Shown here piece by piece: positions 10,800 through 21,747 of a DNA stretch of 64,000 nucleotides; the first letter of the stretch is position 1; each line of letters starts with the position of its first letter. The stretch spans positions 54,331-118,330 of the forward strand of contig JAJGQC010000045.1 of assembly GCA_021014325.1 (NCBI GenBank), read 5' to 3'. The notes below the pieces were generated by a model that searched no databases, had not been told where the DNA came from, and was given only the letters and a program-made list of their open reading frames with translations. Made by a program: the position numbers and the translations under genes. Origin of the DNA: Plazaster borealis (Eukaryota; Echinodermata; Asteroidea; Forcipulatida; Labidiasteridae).

Positions 10800-12360
10800 A
10801 AAGGCTTCGCAAATCCTCCAGCTGTAGAATAAACTTTCAAGGGTCATCAACCATTTGTCAACCTATCCTATGGAACAGTTTCCTTTCAGCATGGATGCTT
10901 TCAGTAACTGACACTGACAGCAAGTGAATTATATTCCCTAATATTTCAGGTTTCATTGAAAGCATTTGCCCACCCACAGCAACGGCTAGCCATAACAATG
11001 CAATGATTACTGTAGCGATTGATAAAATCCAGTTTTCCCTCTCTTTTTAGCATTTGAGAAAGAAGTCAAAACAACCCTCGAGCGTTTGTTCAGAGTCGGA
11101 CGGTGACACTAAATCCAGTGAAACTACCTCCATGCTATGACTATAATGAGTATGACAGAAGGAAATTATTTTGGTAAACAACATGGTAAAACCATAAGGA
11201 GGTATGAATAGAAGGAGACACAACGACCAGCCGATCACAAGTTTAATGTGCCATGCTCAGCGGGTGCCCATTGGTTTACAGCAGGGTTGCCAGAGGCGCT
11301 AAGGGGTAAAGTAGGCTTTACTGTGCTCGTTGTATCTCTCCTTCCTCCATGCCATGGTAAAACGAAGTATAATTCTTACATAATAATAATTGGAACTTAC
11401 CCTCCTGACGGTATGTACTGATACTCCGGGTTTGAACACCCATAACTAATATGTAATCTTATGGTCTTGTACAAGCCGTTTTGTCTGAAGTTTTGTTTAA
11501 GTCATGTCAGTTGAACATTGTGAAAATTGTGATCCACGTGCGTGCCGAACGCCATTTTGTCTATTTGTTGATACTGCCTGAAAATAACTAGAGAGGGCGC
11601 ATTCCAAAACAACAAAAACATTCATACCGTGTTATTTTTTGACAGGGCATTAGGAGGAAAGAAATTAGATCGGACTGAAATGAACGATGTAGTTGTATAC
11701 TTTTCTAGATTATCAGATAATAACGAAAGTATAATTATCATTATCGTTAGTTTTCTAAGTATTGTTATGAAAATAATAAAGTTCTTGGGGATTTTAATTT
11801 TGAAGACCTGAATGTCCCGCAGGCAGCAGAGAGGGGGAGAAATGTGATGAAGTTAGTGATGCTGTATGCATTTTGGGGGGTTTTCAGATGTCACACAATG
11901 TTTTCCTATCTATAGATCTCCCATGCTCCACATTTTGAATCACAAACTTTCTTTGTAAAAACATTCATGAAATTTTCATTTCATTCGATAGAATTATTAT
12001 TAAGGGATTTTGGCTTCAATAACAGTAATGCTAGCCCGAACATCTGACCATGGAGGAAGGAAGAGAAGGAGTTCGAACGAGCTGGAGGGAAAGACTGTCT
12101 TGCCGCGGTCGTAAAAACAGGTAGGCCTAGCCTACATGGGTTGGCCCCGGCCCATATGGCCCAGATATTTTCCATGGGCCCCATACTGGGCTTGCTACCT
12201 GGGATAAACCTTTAGCAGCCATTTTGAAATTTCAAGGTTATGGCAACCACTTTTACTTTTAACAATTTCTTAGTTAAATTTGCCATGTCAGAAAACATAT
12301 TATTAGACACTAAAATCATTAGAATCGGACAATGTTAAAGGAACGTTACAGTACTGATAA
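10800..12360. other. Non-coding, nothing firm recognised
   Basis: No exon-like frame was accepted here. A half element near 12130-12205 ends GCTTGCTACCTGGGA, resembling the ends of the big element at 44117-45898, but its partner end was not found. Confidence 0.4.
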
Positions 12361-12368
12361 AAGTTTCT

Positions 12369-12712
12369 TTAAAGGGTGTGTACAACATTGGTAATTGCCA
12401 AAGACCTGTATCCAAACTCGATGTGACCCTACATATACATGAAATAACAAACCTGTGAAAGTTTAAGCTAAATCGGTCTTCGGAGTCATGAGCAAACAGT
12501 GAAAAAAAACCTTACGTGTTTTAACTTGTTTTCAAACATTGGAATTTATCCTGCAGGATAAATACTATTATTTTACTCATTTCGTAAAACTATGGCATTT
12601 CAAGCAAAACTATTTCAAGGGAAGTATTCTACCATGACCATCTTTATATACCATGTGCAAATCTGTGAGCATTTATATTTTCATTCTTACCAATGTTGTA
12701 CACGCCCTTTAA
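12369..12712. mobile_element. TTAA-flanked MITE, complete
   Basis: Inverted ends AGGGTGTGTACAACATTGG and (reversed right) AGGGCGTGTACAACATTGG, each next to TTAA (12369-12372, 12709-12712). About 340 bp without coding. TTAA target duplications are the hallmark of piggyBac-type transposition, so a non-autonomous element mobilised by such an enzyme is the simplest reading. Confidence 0.85.
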
Positions 12713-13615
12713 GATCACAGATATACATAAAACTTACTAATGATGATGATAGTAGAAAACATCCCCAAAAAAATTTCTGTCTGAAATGCCATATTTGATG
12801 AGAAATAAATAAAACTAATTTCCGATTGGAGTTTATCGCTCATGAGCGTTTTATTCATGCATTGTATAACACATGCAAATGTGTAATCGGTTTTTCACCA
12901 TTTTCTCGTGACCCAGATGGCCGATCGATCTCAAACTTCTACAGGTTTGTCACTTTATGTATTATGGTGGATTATATAAAGTGGCTTAACTGTTTTGTTA
13001 GCAAAACCAATTATGTAATGTTCCTTTAACTGTGTTGGTGAATTTGACCACCAGTCAAAAGTGCGTTGACCTTTCGACGTTTTTGACCATAGCACCCTCG
13101 TTTAACCCTTTAGAGGCCATTAGAGACCACATAGCGGCCACAAGCGGCTTGTACCAAGATGACCATAGCAGCCGCGAACAGTCGCAAGGTTTGACCTACT
13201 TCCATTCATATAAAGAGGTCAAAGTAAAGGCAATGTCCGGATATGACATTTTCCAATGTAGTATGTTAACATAGTATCCCAATTTCTAAACCAAAAAACT
13301 AAATTTTCTGTTCATGTTATTATGGGCGTTTTTGTGATGATTATACAGAAATGAATGGTCTCTAATTGGAGGTATAACAAACTATACATTTTTGGAATCC
13401 TCATGACTAGACGAGTAATTTGATATGCATATCGACACGATTGGAATATATTTGAACTTTGACCCCTGTTTGACCTTTGTTGACCCCTCCCGGAAATGCC
13501 TGACATTTTCAAGGTGGCAGCCCAACTCAAAATTGTTTGGTATTCATCAGGGAACACAAAAAAAACTTTCAAACCTGTTTTGTGCCCAGAATTTGGTCAC
13601 GGGACCTACAGGCTG

Positions 13616-13824
13616 GTCTCCTACTAGACTTGATTCAAGTCCCGTTCTCGTGCGAGAGGTCCCCAAGCATATCGCGCCAACTAGCAAACAAGCCGTACAG
13701 TGCGCGCTCGCCGTCAAAATGTGGTCCCGCGTGCGGAACAGGTTGGGGAATGCAGACCATCACAAAACAATAGTTTTATGGCGATGGCACGGGATTGGGA
13801 CTTGAGTCAAGTCTAGTCTCCTAC
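13616..13824. mobile_element. 191-bp MITE with 9-bp target duplication
   Basis: The element is 13625-13815 with inverted ends TAGACTTGATTCAAGTCCC and TAGACTTGAGTCAAGTCCC (right end reversed). It is flanked on both sides by the direct repeat GTCTCCTAC (13616-13624 and 13816-13824). A 9-bp duplication fits Mutator-like elements. The body is more GC-rich than its surroundings. Confidence 0.9.
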
Positions 13825-13825
13825 T

Positions 13826-13942
13826 AACATTACTTCGAGGTGAAATGTTTCCCAAAATGCTTTATACTGGTTGCTGTACTGCTTACTAATTTTTTATTGC
13901 CAACAATTTTAATAGTGATTACACGGCCCGGCCCTTTAAACG
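13826..13942. mobile_element. TTAA MITE, right-half fragment
   Basis: The sequence from ACTTCGAGGTGAAATG through TTTATTGCCAACAATTTT to CCCTTTAA matches the right part of the element at 36141-36543. The left half is absent. Confidence 0.6.
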
Positions 13943-14045
13943 ATAACGCATTGTTGAACAGACATATATTTCCACACTACGTACATACGAACAGTAAGTA
14001 GGCTATAATCAAGAGAAGGTCTTTCACCAAGACTAGAATTGGACC

Positions 14046-14222
14046 AGGGCCCAATTTCATAAAGCCTGTAAGCATACAAACTTGCTAAGCACAGAAAATT
14101 GGCTACCAGCCAAAATTCCACAAAGTTTACATTGTTGCAACTAGTGCCCCACAATTTTTTTGCTTAGCGAAGAAATTTGCTAAGTAGATTTTTCTGCTTA
14201 ACAGCTTTTTGAAATTGGGCCC
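14046..14222. mobile_element. GGGCCCAATTTCAT hairpin MITE
   Basis: Starts CCCAATTTCATAAAGCC and ends AGCTTTTTGAAATTGGGCCC. Same family as the element inside the YqaJ exon, with several GCTAAG boxes inside. Confidence 0.8.
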
Positions 14223-14641
14223 AGCCTTGAGCGAAGGGCGGGATCCCGGTACCTTTGACCTCGCATCCATTCACACGGCAGAGATTTGTAGTAGTCACAC
14301 GGGTAATGGGTGCGTCCGATTATCTTCCCCGTGTGTACCGGGCATTTACACTCGTACGACTCTGGGAAAATTAACGTCAGTGACAGCTCCGTCATTTCCG
14401 TCGTCTGCTCAATTGGAAAATGTCGATGTCCGTGACGAAACAACTTAATTGATCATTCATAATTTGTACACACTCACCAACTGTTTGTTTGTCAGGAAAT
14501 ATAAATTTTCCTTTCCATTTGCCATAATAGTTTCAATACGGTAATTAAACTTGTAGTTCTTGTACCTCGCGTCGAATTCAACTTGTCCCCGCCATCTTGG
14601 TAAGATAATTATACGCCTGCAGCCGAAAACGTCACTACACC

Positions 14642-14885
14642 AGGGCCCAATATTTCATAGAGCTGCTAAGCACAAAAATTTGCTTAGCATGAAATTTCTT
14701 CCTTGATAAAAACAGGATTACCAACCAAAATTAATTTCCATTTGATTTTCAGGATAAGCAAACAACAGCTGTAAACAAGCAAAATGCAACACATGAAAAT
14801 TTGGTTGGTAATCCTGTTATTATCAAGGAAGAAATTTCATGCTAAGCAAATTTGTGTGCTTAGCAGCTCTATGAAATTGGGCCCT
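14642..14885. mobile_element. GGGCCC MITE, long-arm palindrome
   Basis: The two arms (roughly 14642-14740 and 14795-14885) are inverted copies over about 90 bp. They include GCTTAGCATGAAATTTC, its reverse, and GGATTACCAACC / GGTTGGTAATCC. A single-stranded copy would fold into one long hairpin. Confidence 0.85.
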
Positions 14886-15012
14886 GGGCATCCACACCAC
14901 CAGAGACCCGCTCGCAAGCTGGGGCTGTGGTGGCTGACACCCAGGGCGCTAGACACGAGTATCATGTGATGGCTAATCGAACGCTCTTGTGTAACTTTTA
15001 CTTACACGTGGA

Positions 15013-15058
15013 AGCTAATCGAACGCACCCGTGTATACACGGGTGCGTTCGATTAGCT
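15013..15058. repeat. Perfect 46-bp palindrome
   Basis: AGCTAATCGAACGCACCC and onward to GTGTA meets its exact reverse complement with no spacer, centred between 15035 and 15036. The symmetry continues loosely outward into CACGTG on both sides. Related boxes (GCTAATCGAACGC, 14972-14984) lie just upstream. Confidence 0.95.
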
Positions 15059-15139
15059 TACACGTGCGCATACATAATGTTTGTATGTAATGCTGTACCT
15101 ATTATACAACATTACATAAAAACATTATGTCATACGCGC

Positions 15140-15255
15140 ACACACAGAGCATGCAGCAGACGATAGCTGGCAAACACGTCACTTCGGAGCGGACCAATTA
15201 AAACACGGATAAGCTTACGTCACTGCCCGTTTATCCAATGAAATCATTGTATCTA
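15140..15255. repeat. Dispersed module with CCAAT and TTACGTCA boxes, copy 1
   Basis: Shares GCATGCAGCAGACGA, CGGACCAAT and AAGCTTACGTCACTG, in the same order and spacing, with 42800-42925. CCAAT and TGACGTAA (CRE-like) are promoter-type boxes, so this may be the control end of a mobile element. Function is inference. Confidence 0.55.
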
Positions 15256-15370
15256 ACACTTTGTAATTGGCCATGGAATGTCCATGAAGTGTTATCTTTA
15301 ATGTTCAGGTGAAATTAATGTGATTTTTGTTCACACATTGAAAATGACACGAAAGCTTAGAAAGAGACCT

Positions 15371-15562
15371 GGGCCCAATTCCATAAAGCTGTTAAGCAGT
15401 AAACTCTGCTTAGCAAATTTCTTTGTTAAGCAAGAATTGAGTGGAGTACCAGTCCCAGCAATGGTAACTGTATGGTATTCTGGCTGGTAACCTATTTTTC
15501 TAAGTAAGAGATGTTTGTGCTTAGCAAGTTTTTGTGCTTACATGCTTTATGAAATTGGGCCC
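15371..15562. mobile_element. GGGCCC hairpin MITE
   Basis: GGGCCCAATTCCATAAAGC at the left and GCTTTATGAAATTGGGCCC at the right. The interior is close to that of the copy at 5875-6067, including AGTACCAGTC and GGTAACTGTA. Confidence 0.85.
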
Positions 15563-15669
15563 TGTATATTTTGTTTCCGATTTCCCCCAGAAGTCAGCAC
15601 AAGTCATTTAAACAACAAAAGTCATTTTGTACAACTCCAGTTTCCTTTACTTTGTAACTTGGTCGTGTC

Positions 15670-15900
15670 TTAAAGGGTGTGTACAACATTGGTAAGAATG
15701 AAAATAATTGAAGAAAAATCTTGGAGTAGCCTAAACACTAACTTGTTGGTTTAAATCTGAAGAAATGATGTAAGGGTACCATCAATGGTCCACAGTGAGT
15801 TCCTTGCAACGCCGGTCTCCCGTCGGTTAAACCATGGAGCTCCATGGTTAAACATGATGAGCCACTTTCTCGTACAAAGCATTTATGTTTTCTGCACAGC
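15670..15900. mobile_element. TTAA MITE, left-end fragment
   Basis: TTAAAGGGTGTGTACAACAT at 15670 matches the left end of the complete element at 12369-12712. No right end was found, and the body diverges within about 30-200 bp. Confidence 0.5.
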
Positions 15901-16362
15901 ATCAGCAAGATGGAAATAGTAACAGACCAAATTGAAGAACAAACACTCCTGGAAATAATGCATTTTCTAAATATGAAAATTATAAATTCTATATTAAAAA
16001 ATTCCCAAAAGTAAATAATTTTTTTTCTTTACATGGATTTTCAATGAAAGACTTTGTAGGCGATATGCCGAGTTTATCAGATTAATATGTGTTTTGATGA
16101 CGTATTACAAACTTGTACCTGTGTATTTAATTACTGCATGTAGGCCTATTAGCCGGTGGCCCATAGCGCATCTTGCATTGGTAGTCCGAGTCGTAGATAC
16201 GGCCTGGCAACCATCGCATGACGAATTCCGATTCTACAACCAACTTGCACGGTTTGAGCTAAAAAAGCACAACAAAAAATGCAATAAATTTTAAGAATTT
16301 ATCTTTCCTGGGTGATACAATTTTTTAAAATAATTAAACACTTTTATTTAAAATTGAATCAC

Positions 16363-16637
16363 CTGCTATATCGCCGCGGCGAGTTACTATCTCGCCGCAG
16401 CAAGTTACCAACTGCGAAGACCGAGCGTGCAAGGGGGGGCTAGGGTCGGCCCGGGTCCAGAGCCTGTGGGCTACCTCTGCATGGGTCAGGAGAGGGCCCT
16501 CCCGGAGACCGCAAAGTAAGAAGTCGGAGGCATTCGGAGGAGAGGGCTGATGGGAGCCGGAGGCGCTGCGACACCCACGAAGCGGTTCTGCAGACAAGGC
16601 CCCGGTAAAGCAAAGACCGAGCGTGTAAGAGCAGCGA
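16363..16637. other. GC-rich segment abutting the satellite
   Basis: Markedly GC-rich compared with everything around it, with an inverted CGCCGCGGCG motif near 16372 and a direct repeat AAGACCGAGCGTG (about 16417-16429 and 16613-16625). It ends directly at the first satellite bases. I do not recognise it; it does not look like 5S or large rRNA to me. It may be a captured host segment or the end of a different element. Confidence 0.5.
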
Positions 16638-16981
16638 GGGTACCCATTTTTCTTTGTCTAATTTTCAAAACATTTTTAAGAGCCGGATCTCCGCGAATAC
16701 TTTTAGGGGGCATCCTCGACGGTGCTGCTGGTGCAAACTAAAACTCTTTAACTAATTTATTCGAGGAGAAATGGGTGTTCTTTGGGCAGAGAAAATTGCG
16801 TCGCTTTTGGCGAAAAATGTCTAATTCACCCAGTTTTGAGAATGGAGCTTTTTCCCAAACAGAAACGCTCTTTGTTGGATCCTAATCTATTTTTTTGTAC
16901 AGCCAAAAACCGTACTAAAGCATTACTTGTTTGACACAATTTTTTAATAATGTACAATAATAAGCCTTGTAGACTATAGCC

Positions 16982-17154
16982 TTGTAGACATAAATCGCCA
17001 CCGTTAACGTAACATACCGCCCTCAAACTTGTCCACTAGGCATAAAATGACAACCGTTAAAGTAACATACCACCCTCACACGAGTCAACTGCACATAAAT
17101 CTCCACCGTTAAAGATTATTATTTGTGGGCACCGTAATAATATTACGGTGCCCA
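16982..17154. promoter_or_regulatory. Origin-like module: repeated boxes plus TAATATTAC hairpin (C unit 1)
   Basis: CCGTTAACGTAACATACC (17001-17018), CCGTTAAAGTAACATACC (17054-17071) and CCGTTAAAG (17106-17114) lie 52-53 bp apart. Twelve bases further on comes a hairpin: stem TGGGCACCG / CGGTGCCCA (17126-17134, 17146-17154) with loop TAATAATATTA. The loop plus the next C contains TAATATTAC, the nonanucleotide nicked in rolling-circle origins of circular Rep-encoding DNA viruses. Layout (iterons, then stem-loop) matches such origins. No Rep gene is present, so an origin role is inference. Confidence 0.55.
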
Positions 17155-19919
17155 TTTTTCTTTGTCTAATTCTCAAAACATTTTTTAAGCGCCGGATCTC
17201 CGCGAATACTTTTAGGTAGCATCCTCGACGGTGCTGCTGGTGCAAACTAAAACTCTGTAACTAATTTATTCGAGAAGAAATGGGTGTTCTTTGGGCAGAG
17301 AAAATTGCGTCGCTTTTTGGCGAAAAATGGCTTATTCACCCAGTTTTGAGAATGGAGCTTTTTCCCACACAGAAACACTCTTTGTTGGATCCTAATTAAT
17401 CTTTTTTGTACAGCCGAACACCGTATAAAAGCATAACTTGTTTGACCCAAATATTAAAATATACCTTGTGAATATTTTTAAGTCTAATTTTCAAAACATT
17501 TTTTAAGCGCCGAATCTCCGCGAATACTTTTAGGGGGCATCCTCGACGGTGCTGCTGGTGCAAACTAAAACTCTGTAACTAATTTATTCGAGGAGAAATG
17601 GGTTGGGCAGAGAAAATTGCGTCGCTTTTTGGCGAAAAATGGCTAATTCACCCAGTTTTGAGAATGGAGCTTTTTCCCACACAGAAACGCTCTTTGTTGG
17701 ATCCTAATCTATCTTTTTTGTACAGCCGAAAACCGTATAAAAGCATAACTTGTTTGACCCAAATATTAAAATATACCTTGTAAATATTTTTAAGTCTAAT
17801 TTTCAAAACATTTTTTAAGCGCCGGAACTCCGCAAATACTTTTAGGGGGCATCCTCGACGGTGCTGCTGGTGCAAAATAAAACTCTGTAACTAATTTATT
17901 CGAGGAGAAATTGGTGTTCTTTGGGCAGAGAAAATTGCGTCGCTTTTTGGCGAAAAATGCCTAATTCACCCAGTTTTGAGAATGGAGCTTTTTCCCAAAC
18001 AAAAAACGCTCTTTGTTGGATTCTAATCTATCTTTTTTGTACAGCCAAAAACCGTATAAAAGCATAACTTGTTTGACCCAAATATTAAAATATCTACAAT
18101 AAATATTATGAAGTCTTATTTTCAAAACCGTTTTTAAAACATACCGCCCTAACACGGCCTCTCCGCCAATACTTTAGGGGGCATCCTCGACGGTGCTGCT
18201 GGTGCAAACTAAAACTCTTTAACTAATTTATTCGAGGAGAAATGGGTGTTCTTTGGGCAGAGAAAATTGCGTCGCTTTTTGGCGAAAAATGCCTAATTCA
18301 CCCAGTTTTGAAAATGGAGCTTTTTCCCACACAGAAACGCTCTTTGTTGGATTCTAATCTATCTTTTTTGTACAGCCGAAAACCGTATAAAAGCATAACT
18401 GTTTGACCCAAATATTAAAATATCTACAATATCTAGCCTTGTAGACATAAATCGCCACCGTTAAAGAAACATACCGCCCTAACACGGGCCCTCTCCGCCA
18501 ATACTTTCAGGGGGCATCCTCGACGGTGCTGCTGGTGCAAACTAAAACTCTGCAACTAATTTATTCGAGAAGAAATGGGTGTTCTTTGGGCAGAAAATTG
18601 CGTCGCTTCTTGGCGAAAAATGCCTAATTCACCCAGTTTTGAGAATGGAGCTTTTTCCCACACAGAAACGCTCTTTGTTGGATCCTAATCTATCTTTTTT
18701 GTACAGCCAAAAACCGTATAAAAGCATGACTTTGTTTGACCCAAACATTAAAATATCTACAATATCTAGCCTTGTAGACATAAATCGCCACCGTTAAAGA
18801 AACATACCGCCCTAACACGGGCCCTCTCCGCCAATACTTTCAGGGGGCATCCTCGACGGTGCTGCTGGTGCAAACTAAAACTCTGTAACTAATTTATTCA
18901 AGAAGAAATGGGTGTTCTTTGGGCAGAGAAAATTGCGTCGCTTTTTGGCGAAAAATGGCTAATTCACCCAGTTTTGAGAATGGAGCTTTTTCCCACACAG
19001 AAACGCTCTTTGTTGGATTCTAATCTATCTTTTTTGTACAGCCGAAAACCGTATAAAAGCATAACTTGTTTGACCCAAATATTAAAATATTTACAATATC
19101 TAGCCTTGTAGACATAAATCGCCACCGTTAAAGAAACATACCGCCCTAACACGGGCCCTCTCCGCCAATACTTTCAGGGGCATCCTCGACGGTGCTGCTG
19201 GTGCAAACTAAAACTCTGTAACTAATTTATTCGAGAAGAAATGGGTGTTCTTTGGGCAGAAAATTGCGTCGCTTTTTGGCGAAAAATGGCTAATTCACCC
19301 AGTTTTGAGAATAGAGCTTTTTCCCACACAGAAACGCTCTTTGTTGGATCCTAATCTATTTTTTTTTGTACAGCCAAAAACCGTATAAAAGCATAACTTG
19401 TTTGACCCAAATATTAAAATATGCCTTGTAAATATTATGAAGTCTTATTTTCAAAACATTTTTTAAGCGCCGGATCTCCGCAAATACTTTTAGGGGGCAT
19501 CCTCGACGGTGCTGCTGGTGCAAACTAAAACTCTGTAACTAATTTATTCGAGGAGAAATGGGTGTTCTTTGGGCAGAGAAAATTGCGTCGCTTTTTGGCG
19601 AAAAATGTCTAATTCACCCAGTTTTGAGAATGGAGCTTTTTCCCAAACAGAAACGCTCTTTGTTGGATCCTAATCTATTTTTTTTGTACAGCCAAAAACC
19701 GTATAAAGCATGACTTGTTTGACCCAAATATTAAAAAAATGTACAAGGCTATAATAAGCCTTGTAGACTATAGCCTTGTAGACATAAATCGCCAGCGTTA
19801 ACGTAACATACCGCCCTCAAACTTGTCCACTAGGCATAAAATGACAACCGTTAAAGTAACATACCGCCCTCACACGAGTCAACTGCACATAAATCTCCAC
19901 CGTTAAAGATTATTATTAG

Positions 19920-19948
19920 TGGGCACCGTAATAATATTACGGTGCCCA
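19920..19948. other. Satellite hairpin, C unit 2
   Basis: Same 9-bp stem and TAATATTAC loop as at 17126-17154, intact. Confidence 0.7.
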
Positions 19949-21718
19949 TTTTTCTTTGTCTAATTCTCAAAACATTTTTTAAGCGCCGGATCTCCACGAA
20001 TACTTTTAGGGGGCATCCTCGAAGGTGCTGCTGGTGCAAACTAAAACTCTGTAACTAATTTATTCGAGGAGAAATGGGTATTCTTTGGGCAGAGAAAATT
20101 GCGTCGCTTTTTGGCGAAAAATGGCTAATTAACCCAGTTTTGAGAATGGAGCTTTTTCCCACACAGAAACGCTCTTTGTTGGATCCTAATCTATCTTTTT
20201 TGTACAGCCGAAAACCGTTTAAAAGCATAACTTGTTTGACCCAAATATTAAAATATGCCTTATAAATATTTTTAAGTCTAATTTTCAAAACATTTTTTAA
20301 GCGCCGGATCTCCGCGAATACTTTAAGGGGGCATCCTCGACGGTGCTGCTGGTGCAAAATAAAACTCTGTAACTAATTTATTCGAGGAGAAATGGGTGTT
20401 CTTTGGGCAGAGAACATGTCGTCGCTTTTTGGCGAAAAAAGGCTAATTCACCCAGTTTTGAAAATGGAGCTTTTTCCCAAACAAAAAAACGCTCTTTGTT
20501 GGATCCTAATCTATCTTTTTTGTACAGCCAAAAACCGTATAAAAGCATGACTTTGTTTGACCCAAACATTAAAATATCTACAATATCTAGCCTTGTAGAC
20601 ATAAAGCGCCACCGTTAAAGAAACATACCGCCCTAACACGGGCCCTCTCCGCCAATACTTTCAGGGGGCATCCTCGACGGTGCTGCTGGTGCAAACTAAA
20701 ACTCTGTAACTAATTTATTCGAGAAGAAATGGGTGTTCTTTGGGCAGAGAAAATTGCGTCGCTTTTTGGCGAAAAATGCCAAATTCACCCAGTTTTGAGA
20801 ATGGAGCTTTTTCCCAAACAAAAAACGCTCTTTGTTGGATCCTAATCTATCTTTTTTGTACTGCCAAAAACCGTTTAAAAGCATAACTTGACCCAAATAT
20901 TAAAATATACCTTGTAAATATTTTTAAGTCTAATTTTCAAAACATTTTTTAAGCGCCGGATCTCCGCAAATACCTTTAAGGGGCATCCTCGACGGTGCTG
21001 CTGGTGCAAACTAAAACTCTGTAACTAATTTATTCGTGGAGAAATGGGTGTTCTTTGGGCAAAGAAAATTGCGTCGCTTTTCGGCGAAAAATGCCTAATT
21101 TACCCAGTTTTGAGAATGGAGCTTTTTCCCACACAGAAACGCTCTTTGTTGGATCCTGATCTATCTTTTTTGTACAGCCGAAAACCGTATAAAAGCATAA
21201 CTTGTTTGACCCAAATATTAAAATATGCCTTGTAAATATTTTTAAGTCCAATTTTCAAAACATTTTTTAAGCACCGGATCTCCGCGAATACTTTTAGGGG
21301 GCATACTCGACGGTGCTGCTGGTGCAAACTAAAACTCTGTAACCATATTATTCGAGGAGAAATGGGTGTTCTTTGGGCAGAGAAAATTGCGTTGCTTTTT
21401 GGCGAAAAATGTCTAATTCACCCAGTTTTGAGAATGGAGCTTTTTCCCAAACAGAAACGCTCTTTGTTGGATCCTAATCTATTTTTTTTGTACAGCCAAA
21501 AACCGTATAAAAGCATGACTTGTTTGACCCAAATATTAAAAAATGTACAATAATAAGCCTTGTAGACTATAGCCTTGTAGACATAAATCGCCACCGTTAA
21601 CGTAACATACCGCCCTCAAACTTGTCCACTAGGCATAAAATGACAACCGTTAAAGTAACATACCACCCTCACACGAGTCAACTGCACATAAATCTCCACC
21701 GTTAAAGATTATTATTTG

Positions 21719-21747
21719 TGGGCACCGTAATAATATTACGGTGCCCA
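21719..21747. other. Satellite hairpin, C unit 3
   Basis: Intact stem and loop, preceded by the same 52-bp-spaced CCGTTAA boxes. Confidence 0.7.

Noticed and set aside
13425..13805. 126-codon plus-strand frame
   Set aside because: It runs across the border of the 9-bp-TSD MITE and has no exon signals or recognisable motifs.
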